Shown: in pieces, positions 6,975-11,881 of the stretch
Numbering within the stretch: position 1 is the first letter of the stretch
Layout: each line of letters starts with the position of its first letter
The notes under the pieces: model-generated
Database searches by the model: none
What the model saw: only the letters and a program-made list of their open reading frames with translations
Told to the model about the DNA's origin: nothing
From: Euryarchaeota archaeon UBA36
GTDB taxonomy: Archaea > Thermoplasmatota > Poseidoniia > Poseidoniales > Thalassarchaeaceae
NCBI GenBank assembly: GCA_002496485.1
Contig: DAJW01000043.1
Coordinates: forward strand, 1-11,881
Length of the DNA: 11,881 bases
Direction: 5' to 3'
Program-made: the position numbers and the translations under genes

Positions 6975-7213
6975 TATTCCCCCCCTATTCCCGAAGATGT
7001 TAATGTTTCCTCTGATGCAATTAGTACTCGCATTATAGAATTCCATTTTCCCCTTAATTCTGAGAAATTATCAGACGTTAACTCTAATGTAAGAGAATTC
7101 TCAGAATAATTGTGTTTAACCTCTGTTTTTAATGATGCACATAACGATTCAGCATCATCATGATGCAAAGAAAGAGTTATGGAAATAATTTCATTCTTCT
7201 TCAGATTCTTCAT
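6974..7213 (-). CDS. pcc1: KEOPS complex subunit Pcc1-like
   Basis: Pcc1 is the small dimerising subunit of KEOPS, which places the threonylcarbamoyl group on A37 of ANN-decoding tRNAs. The 79-residue protein has the family pattern: strand ISITLSL, helix AESLCASLKTEV, strand SLTLELTS, then DNFSELRGKWNSIMRVLIAS. The last part matches the D-x-x-x-L-R-x-x-x-N-S-x-x-R helix of Pcc1/CTAG proteins. Position between rpl37Ae and prefoldin beta is the standard archaeal location and strengthens the call. I favour ATG 7213 (preceded by GTGA). ATG 7243 would add 10 residues and lacks a ribosome-binding site. Its start overlaps the end of rpl37Ae by 23 bases and its stop overlaps the pfdB start by one base. 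Confidence 0.82.
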   Translation of the reverse strand: MKNLKKNEIISITLSLHHDDAESLCASLKTEVKHNYSENSLTLELTSDNFSELRGKWNSIMRVLIASEETLTSSGIGGE

Positions 7214-7559
7214 CTGATTCACGCTCTGTAATTTTCCTTTCATATTCTAGGGCGGCTTGTTGTGCTATTACAGTCATATCTGTGGCTGTTGCCCCTTCTT
7301 GCGATCTACGAACGATTCTTCTATTGGCATCAGAAGCACGAGTATATGGCTCCCATACCCCACCAGAAAATGTATGATTGCATTTGCGACATTTCCATAT
7401 ACCTGCAACTTCCCTTCTAACTTTAGGATATTGGCAGTTTGGACATGTATATTTTCTTGACTTCTTAGACATAGCTGAACCAGCTCGTCTTCTTACACTA
7501 ACTCCATATCTAGACCCGAATCTAGCTGTTGCTCCCGCTTTTTGTGTTCTTTTTGACAT
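7191..7559 (-). CDS. rpl37ae: 50S ribosomal protein L37Ae (eL43) with acidic C-terminal extension
   Basis: Zinc-ribbon protein of the large subunit. The basic N-terminus ARFGSRYGVSVRRR and the ribbon C39-x2-C42-x14-C57-x2-C60 within YTCPNCQYPKV and GIWKCRKCNHTFSGGVWEP are diagnostic; all four cysteines are present. Usual archaeal members end near residue 85-90, whereas this one has 122. The extra ~35 residues include a predicted helix (VIAQQAALEYERKITER) and end in an acidic tail, DEESEEE. AGGTG lies 6 bases before ATG 7559, and the rrp42 stop is 8 bases upstream. The 3' end overlaps the pcc1 start. There is no room for a separate rpoP gene between this gene and pcc1, unlike many archaea. Confidence 0.95.
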   Translation of the reverse strand: MSKRTQKAGATARFGSRYGVSVRRRAGSAMSKKSRKYTCPNCQYPKVRREVAGIWKCRKCNHTFSGGVWEPYTRASDANRRIVRRSQEGATATDMTVIAQQAALEYERKITERESDEESEEE

Positions 7560-7567
7560 ATTTGCAC

Positions 7568-8347
7568 CTACAGAGTATTTATTATTTCACGTATTTCTTT
7601 TGTCCTATCAAGGGCGTGTCCCATGATTTCCTCGAATTCACTCGTGGTGAAAATTCCCTTTAGACCCTTCTGCAATGAGTGAACATTTCCATTGTCTCCT
7701 AAAGTGATATGAATTCTTTCATCTCCGCCCAATTCCTCTCTAAATGTTGCATCATATACGAATCTTCCACCCACTTTATGATATGAGCACATCAAAGGTG
7801 TTCCATTTACTTCTAACTTGGAATCTTCTCCTACTCCAAATCTTTCGCCGGGTATTATGGCTTGCTTGAGTGCAACAATTCCAGCAATTGCAAATGCATC
7901 AAATAGATTTCCATCATCAGAAACTGCGAATAAATCTAAGATAACTTGCCAAGCTTTTTCACCCGGAATTATACATAAGCTATCAACATCAATACAACCA
8001 GATTCACGAATTCCTCTATCCACTACTCTTCCAAGTTCTATTGATTCGGCACTAGGTGGTCCTGGTTCATACTTTCTTCCAGCTAAAGGCCTAACCTCTG
8101 CTGAACACATTAGTCCTCCTTGATTGGGTCGATCTTCATAAGGAGTCATAATTTGAAATTTCACACCTGCATATACAATAGTATCTCCGATTCTAACTTT
8201 TGCTGAACCTTCAGCTCTTGGTAGTACAGAATGTTCAATTTCCAGATTGCGAGAATCCCATTGACCGCGATCATCTAATCTTTTGTTATCATTTGCTAAT
8301 TCTCTTAGATGCGCCCTAAGTAGTTTAGGTACTAGAGGGACACTCAT
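7568..8347 (-). CDS. rrp42: Exosome subunit Rrp42 (RNase PH-like, non-catalytic)
   Basis: Partner of Rrp41 in the hexameric RNase PH ring of the archaeal exosome. It helps shape the RNA path but lacks the phosphorolytic site. The 259 residues fit the family, with AEVRPLAGRKYEPGPPSAES, ELGRVVDRGIRESG, GEKAWQVILDLFAVSDDGNL and a final RNase PH domain. In place of the catalytic two-aspartate motif of Rrp41 it has YDATFREE, as expected for the inactive paralogue. Its ATG overlaps the rrp41 stop by 4 bases (ATGA), with GGTGAT 6 bases upstream inside rrp41. Rrp4, Rrp41 and Rrp42 are consecutive, so the complex is probably made in step. Confidence 0.96.
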   Translation of the reverse strand: MSVPLVPKLLRAHLRELANDNKRLDDRGQWDSRNLEIEHSVLPRAEGSAKVRIGDTIVYAGVKFQIMTPYEDRPNQGGLMCSAEVRPLAGRKYEPGPPSAESIELGRVVDRGIRESGCIDVDSLCIIPGEKAWQVILDLFAVSDDGNLFDAFAIAGIVALKQAIIPGERFGVGEDSKLEVNGTPLMCSYHKVGGRFVYDATFREELGGDERIHITLGDNGNVHSLQKGLKGIFTTSEFEEIMGHALDRTKEIREIINTL

Positions 8348-9063
8348 TCTCCATCACCGCCTGTCAATGCTTTTTTCATTATTTCATGAACTTTTGAGGC
8401 AGCATTCATGTTGTAATCCCATGCCTGCTTAAATTCCTCTTGGGATAAATCTCCATCCATTTGTAGGAAAACTAATTCTCCGGTATTAGGAAGTATACCC
8501 ATTGGTAAATCTGCTTCCCCATAGTTATCTTCTTCCTTATTTAAATCACAAACAACAATATCGTTTATTTTACCACTTGCCACACTGACTACTAAATCCG
8601 TCATAGGTATGCCTGCATCGGCCAATGCGACTGATGCTGCTGTAAGACCAACACATCTAGTTCCGGCTTCTGCAGAAATAATCTCAATGTTAACTTGAAT
8701 TTTGGATCTGGGATATAGCTCTAGCAATACTACACTTTCTAATGCATCTTTTGTAACTTTACTAATTTCTTTACTTCTTCTATTAAATCCAGGTCTCATT
8801 CTATCCGTTGTAGAAAAAGGTGCCATGTTATATTCAACTGCTAGTACGGCTGAATCTTGTCTTTGGATTTTCCTGGGATGTGCTTCCATTGGTCCATATA
8901 TAGAAACTATGGCTTCATTAGTACCCCATATCATTCTACATGAACCATCAGCTACGGGTACTACTCCCGTTTCGATAAAAATTTCTCGTAAATCTCCAGG
9001 GCCACGGCCATCCATCCTCATCCCATTATCATCAATCATTCGGACATCTCCATATCCACCCAT
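8344..9063 (-). CDS. rrp41: Exosome catalytic subunit Rrp41 (RNase PH-like phosphorolytic exoribonuclease)
   Basis: Catalytic subunit of the exosome ring: phosphate-dependent 3'-5' RNA degradation, and RNA tailing in reverse. Family landmarks over 239 residues are SIYGPMEAHPRK (54-65), VEYNMAPFSTTDRMRPGFNR (77-96), EAGTR (132-136, phosphate-binding region), ASVALADAGIPMTDLV and EDNYGEADLPMG (178-189). Asp179 and Asp185 are the candidate catalytic pair, so the subunit should be active. ATG 9063 directly follows the rrp4 TAA, with a perfect GGAGGTGA 7 bases upstream inside rrp4. The residues before RMDGRGPGDLR (1-15) are ordinary. It is immediately followed by rrp42. Confidence 0.97.
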   Translation of the reverse strand: MGGYGDVRMIDDNGMRMDGRGPGDLREIFIETGVVPVADGSCRMIWGTNEAIVSIYGPMEAHPRKIQRQDSAVLAVEYNMAPFSTTDRMRPGFNRRSKEISKVTKDALESVVLLELYPRSKIQVNIEIISAEAGTRCVGLTAASVALADAGIPMTDLVVSVASGKINDIVVCDLNKEEDNYGEADLPMGILPNTGELVFLQMDGDLSQEEFKQAWDYNMNAASKVHEIMKKALTGGDGE

Positions 9064-9729
9064 TTAATTTTCACCTCCAAAATTTTCGTTTGCTAAATTT
9101 GAAATTGTATATCGGACTTTAGAGATTCCAGAAATATCACCGTCTACCCATATCCTACCATTATCAGCTACTACAATCCTACATTCTGAATTTGATTTTA
9201 GTTTTGAAAGAGATTTTCCACCCTTACCTATGATTCTCCCTATTAAGTGAGGAGGAAGTTGTTCCACTATTCCAGAATTTATTTTTCTAAGGCCCATTCC
9301 TTTCATTGATACGACACTGGAGTGAGTTTCTTCAACTTCCTGTACACGACAAATTATTGCTTCTCCTATATCAATCACAGAACGAGCCCCTCCGAATTCA
9401 GCTTTTGATGGACCAAGGCTCATCGGTAGAATTGCATTGAAAGGAGCTCCTATATCCACAAACCAAATATTGTTGGTACAGCCTTCTATATATCCAATTA
9501 CCAAATCACTTGGTCTAGGTGTATACTTTGAATGGATTGGTTCGACGGAAACTACTTTTTCTTTCTCACTCAATATTCCTCTTTTTACAGCAGTAAATCT
9601 TCCATTTATTTCTAGAACACCATGTCCTGCTAACTTATCATTTATTTCGCCTAAATCATCTCCTGGAATTACGATTCCAAGTTTCGTTTCTAACCTATGC
9701 GGCGCGTCCGCACTCTTACTCATACTCAT
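9064..9729 (-). CDS. rrp4: Exosome RNA-binding cap subunit Rrp4
   Basis: Trimeric cap protein that binds RNA above the RNase PH ring and feeds it to the pore. Domains in order over 221 residues are an N-terminal domain (about 10-65, including IVIPGDDLG), an S1 domain (about 67-145, opening with YTPRPSDLVIGYIEG and VDIGAPFNAILPMSL) and a KH domain (about 155-215) with the RNA-binding loop IIGKGGKS (166-173) followed by NGRIWVDG. ATG 9729 and ATG 9723 are both possible starts, differing by two residues. No strong ribosome-binding site precedes either, which fits transcription starting in the short spacer upstream. It is first of the consecutive rrp4-rrp41-rrp42 genes. Confidence 0.96.
   Translation of the reverse strand: MSMSKSADAPHRLETKLGIVIPGDDLGEINDKLAGHGVLEINGRFTAVKRGILSEKEKVVSVEPIHSKYTPRPSDLVIGYIEGCTNNIWFVDIGAPFNAILPMSLGPSKAEFGGARSVIDIGEAIICRVQEVEETHSSVVSMKGMGLRKINSGIVEQLPPHLIGRIIGKGGKSLSKLKSNSECRIVVADNGRIWVDGDISGISKVRYTISNLANENFGGEN
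9071..9078 (-). promoter_or_regulatory. Shine-Dalgarno GGAGGTGA for rrp41 inside rrp4
   Basis: Eight-base match to the archaeal anti-Shine-Dalgarno, seven bases before ATG 9063. It is also the coding sequence for Gly-Gly-Glu at the C-terminus of Rrp4. Confidence 0.75.
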
Positions 9730-9793
9730 TATTACCAGACGGCGCGACCAGCGGCTTATTGATAACCATTAATGTTAATATAGTCATAATAGT
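9730..9793 (-). promoter_or_regulatory. Possible promoter for the exosome genes
   Basis: This 64-base spacer between SBDS and rrp4 is longer than the other gaps in the series. On the minus strand CTATATTA (9783-9776) resembles a TATA box about 50 bases before the rrp4 ATG, which would give a leader of roughly 25 bases. Read-through from psmA-SBDS is equally possible. Confidence 0.35.
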
Positions 9794-10483
9794 TTAGTCC
9801 ATCTCCTTAACTTCCACATTTGGAGACCTTTTTGCTACACTACCGATTAAATCATTTTTCATACCACCAGGTACGGAAACAATGCATGCCCAAGTTCCGT
9901 CACTAAGCCATTCTTCTTTCTGTATTGATTCACGCAATAGTTGACTAACTCCACCGTAGTCTTTACCCGGTATCTTGAAAGCTAATTTTACAGTAATAAA
10001 TTGAAGTGGGATGATGGGCCTAAGTAAATTGACAGCTTTATCTACTTGGCTTTCAACTGACTTAAATGGATCAATAGAAAAACGAATTTCATCTAATGCA
10101 TTTTCGATTCTAGTAATAGGATGTGGCAATTTGGTTTTAGGGTCTGTAGCAGTACTTGAAATCTGATTTATAATTTGTTTTCTTTTCTCGGCAACTATTT
10201 TTTTTCTCTGTAGGGTTGTAAGTTGTATGGATCCTTCTTTCAAAATTTTTATTACACATTCATCTAGATTTGTAGTTCCAAAAATATTCTCTAATGAATC
10301 ACTTGTCGGTCTGTCTCCATTTTTCGCATCGATCCATATTTCTTCGATTGCTAGTAAATCAGATATCTTAATTGAATCAGAATTTTGTTTCCATTTTTCA
10401 ACTAATTCGGGATCTACTAATATTTCATATCTAGAGCCACCCTTCTCAAGACGAGCTATCACCGCATCATCGAGACTAACCAT
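9794..10483 (-). CDS. sbds: SBDS/Sdo1-family ribosome maturation protein
   Basis: Archaeal orthologue of the Shwachman-Bodian-Diamond protein, which in eukaryotes helps release the anti-association factor eIF6 from new 60S subunits together with an EF-2-like GTPase. The 229 residues have the three-domain form. The N-terminal domain (1-88) contains VSLDDAVIARLEKGGSRYEI and EEIWIDAKNGDR. The middle helical domain (about 90-160) contains QRKKIVAEKRKQIINQIS, KLPHPITRIENAL and IDPFKS. The C-terminal ferredoxin-like domain includes KEEWLSDGTW. The start ATG 10483 gives the normal MVSLD N-terminus, but no Shine-Dalgarno is visible. It lies 38 bases after psmA and before the exosome genes, the usual archaeal order. 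Confidence 0.97.
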   Translation of the reverse strand: MVSLDDAVIARLEKGGSRYEILVDPELVEKWKQNSDSIKISDLLAIEEIWIDAKNGDRPTSDSLENIFGTTNLDECVIKILKEGSIQLTTLQRKKIVAEKRKQIINQISSTATDPKTKLPHPITRIENALDEIRFSIDPFKSVESQVDKAVNLLRPIIPLQFITVKLAFKIPGKDYGGVSQLLRESIQKEEWLSDGTWACIVSVPGGMKNDLIGSVAKRSPNVEVKEMD

Positions 10484-10521
10484 GGTACTCGCACACGGGC
10501 CCTAGGTTAGAAATGTAGGGT

Positions 10522-11232
10522 TCAGGAAAGTTTTGCTAGGTGTTTTAATGTTGTCTCGGTATCTAGCTTGGAGTAGCCGTCTTTGTCAACGCATGCTATC
10601 TCTACTGTTTCTTTATTCAAATCGTCTTCTAAAGAATCCCTTAGTGCTTCTAATCCTAATTTAATCGCTGCATTCTGAGTCATCCCTTTTTTCCATTTAT
10701 CCTCAAAATAATCTATCACTGAGGATCGTCCTCTTCCTATAGCTCCGGCATGATATGATTGATATGCTCCTGATGGATCTGTCTCGAACAAATGAACCCC
10801 TTCATCGTCTATTCCAGCTATTAAAAGAGCTGTTCCAAAGGGTCTAGCTCCACCATATTGGGTAAAAGATTGTTTATAGTCGCACATCTTCTTTACGAGA
10901 GTAGTTATTGGGATAGGGTCTCCATAGGTCATTGTATTCACTTGGCACTGTACCCGAGCTCTGTCTACTAGTTGTCTTGCGTCAGCTACTAAACCTGATG
11001 TTGTCATTCCGATATGGTCATCAATTTTGTACATCTTTTCAATCGAGTCTGTAATTACCAATTTACTCTGAATTCTTTTGTCTACAATTAATACAACTCC
11101 ATCCTTGTAAATTAATCCTACAGTGGTTGTTCCTCTTTTTACGGATTCTCTTGCATATTCTACCTGATATAGCCTTCCATCAGGTGAGAAAGTCGAGACT
11201 CCATGATCATATCCGCGTCCGCTTGGCTGCAT
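10522..11232 (-). CDS. psmA: 20S proteasome alpha subunit
   Basis: Forms the two outer heptameric rings of the 20S proteasome; the N-termini gate substrate entry. The alpha-type signature YDHGVSTFSPDGRLYQVEYA (8-27) is complete, followed by VKRGTTTVGLIYKDGVVLI. DKRIQSKLVITDSIEKMYKI contains the region forming the pocket for ATPase C-terminal tails. ARPFGTALLIAGID and ETDPSGAYQSY are also typical. There is no N-terminal propeptide with a catalytic Thr, so this is alpha rather than beta. At 236 residues it is normal length. AAGAGGTC lies 7 bases before ATG 11232. It heads the minus-strand series and is divergent from the diphthamide gene. Confidence 0.98.
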   Translation of the reverse strand: MQPSGRGYDHGVSTFSPDGRLYQVEYARESVKRGTTTVGLIYKDGVVLIVDKRIQSKLVITDSIEKMYKIDDHIGMTTSGLVADARQLVDRARVQCQVNTMTYGDPIPITTLVKKMCDYKQSFTQYGGARPFGTALLIAGIDDEGVHLFETDPSGAYQSYHAGAIGRGRSSVIDYFEDKWKKGMTQNAAIKLGLEALRDSLEDDLNKETVEIACVDKDGYSKLDTETTLKHLAKLS

Positions 11233-11330
11233 GTCTATCGACCTCTTGTAATAATGACCTCTTATGAATCTTGGTTGTGAATTAACTCTTCAAGAGTGGG
11301 ATTCATCATGTAATATCTGTTCGGCGGGTT
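11233..11330. promoter_or_regulatory. Divergent psmA / dph6 intergenic region with repeats
   Basis: This 98-base region must hold start signals for both genes, but I see no convincing TATA box. Visible structure is as follows. ACTCTT-C-AAGAGT (11285-11297) is a perfect 6-base inverted repeat about one base. ATGAATC (11264-11270) is matched by GATTCAT (11300-11306). GACCTCTT occurs twice, at 11240-11247 and 11256-11263; on the minus strand the nearer copy serves as the psmA ribosome-binding site. The inverted repeats could be a regulator site, but short repeats also arise by chance. Confidence 0.35.
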
Positions 11331-11881
11331 ATGCGTGTCGCTGTATTAGCATCAGGCGGCAAAGACTCTACCTTCGCATCATGGTGGGCGATTATGCAAG
11401 GTTGGGATGTTCAAGCATTGGTCACTATAATTGTGGAAAATGAGGACTCGATGATGTTTCAGTATGACAATACAGTAATTGCAGCCCTTCAAGCTGCTTC
11501 GATGGAAATACCTTGGATGCCAATACGTTCTGAGGGAATTGAAGATTTTGAAATGAATGATTTAGAAAATGCCCTCAAAAATCAAATGAATAATAAAACA
11601 GTACTTTCTAAAATATGGAAAGGAAATTTTGATTTGCCGGGATCATTGGAATTATTAGATGAGATTCTAGAAATTGATGGAATAGTTGTTGGGGCACTTA
11701 GATCTGATTATCAAAAAACGAGAATAGAAATGATGTGTGAACGTCTTAGAGTCAAATCATTCACTCCCATTTGGCATTTAGACTCAAATGAATATATGCA
11801 TTCATTGGTTGATAATGGATTTAAGTTTCACATTACATCCGTCTCTTGTGAGGGACTAGGGGAAGAATGGATAGGAAAGAA
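11331..11881 (+). CDS. dph6: Diphthine--ammonia ligase (Dph6-like ATP pyrophosphatase), 3' end cut by window edge
   Basis: Catalyses the last step of diphthamide synthesis: ATP-dependent amidation of diphthine on the EF-2 histidine. The 183 codons in the window are open. They begin MRVAVLASGGKDSTFASWW, with the N-type ATP-pyrophosphatase loop SGGKDS at residues 8-13. The second family block follows: IVVGALRSDYQKTRIEMMCE, then TPIWHLDSNEYMHSL and EGLGEEWIGK near the edge. Archaeal members are about 220-240 residues, so perhaps 40-50 are missing. ATG 11331 gives the normal N-terminus; only a weak G-rich stretch (GGCGGGTT) precedes it. It is transcribed away from psmA. Its presumed substrate, EF-2 with the modifiable His602, is encoded at the left end of the window. 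Confidence 0.9.
   Translation, partial: MRVAVLASGGKDSTFASWWAIMQGWDVQALVTIIVENEDSMMFQYDNTVIAALQAASMEIPWMPIRSEGIEDFEMNDLENALKNQMNNKTVLSKIWKGNFDLPGSLELLDEILEIDGIVVGALRSDYQKTRIEMMCERLRVKSFTPIWHLDSNEYMHSLVDNGFKFHITSVSCEGLGEEWIGK

Noticed and set aside
8702..9067. 121-codon plus-strand open frame
   Set aside because: It lies wholly antisense to rrp41, a clear conserved gene, and its translation shows no family features.
10498..10506. Overlapping palindromes GGGCCC and CCTAGG between psmA and SBDS
   Set aside because: Only six bases each, with no extended stem or T-run on the transcribed strand, so not supportable as a terminator or operator.
1..11881. Mobile elements, CRISPR arrays, tRNA/rRNA genes or defence systems
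   Set aside because: No transposase, integrase, regular repeat-spacer pattern, cloverleaf or defence signature was seen; gene spacing is tight and gene content is core archaeal.

Overview
The window reads as AT-rich archaeal chromosome carrying mostly core information-processing and proteostasis genes. EF-2, archaeal-type uS12 and uS7, the exosome subunits Rrp4/Rrp41/Rrp42, SBDS, a proteasome alpha subunit, L37Ae, a KEOPS Pcc1-like protein and prefoldin beta are all of archaeal type. The low GC, the Shine-Dalgarno-led tightly packed genes and the gene mix would fit a marine Thermoplasmatota lineage (Marine Group II/III-like). That taxonomic call is inference from style, not from a marker comparison.

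Layout. (1) Positions 1-3056, minus strand: rps12, rps7 and EF-2 form a str-type block, and EF-2 runs off the left edge without its last ~100 residues. (2) Positions 3057-3187: a short AT-rich divergent promoter region. (3) Positions 3188-5852, plus strand: a tightly coupled cassette of a UbiD-family decarboxylase, a TPR-like protein of unknown function and a Nudix hydrolase. (4) Positions 5816-11232, minus strand: psmA, SBDS, rrp4, rrp41, rrp42, rpl37Ae, pcc1, pfdB and an unrecognised helical-repeat protein. This is the archaeal exosome superoperon, but without the rpoP gene often found between rpl37Ae and pcc1. Its last gene overlaps the Nudix gene tail to tail. (5) Positions 11331-11881, plus strand: the first 183 codons of a diphthamide synthase (Dph6-like ATP pyrophosphatase), divergent from psmA.

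How the genes fit together. Ribosomal proteins, EF-2, the EF-2-modifying enzyme and SBDS serve translation and ribosome maturation. The exosome degrades and tails RNA. KEOPS makes the t6A tRNA modification. Prefoldin and the proteasome handle protein folding and turnover. The ubiD-TPR-Nudix cassette is the only part that does not belong to this core and is the most interesting stretch. One testable idea is that the UbiD protein is the anhydromevalonate-phosphate decarboxylase of the archaeal mevalonate pathway. I see no mobile elements, CRISPR arrays, tRNA or rRNA genes. No gap between genes exceeds about 130 bases.
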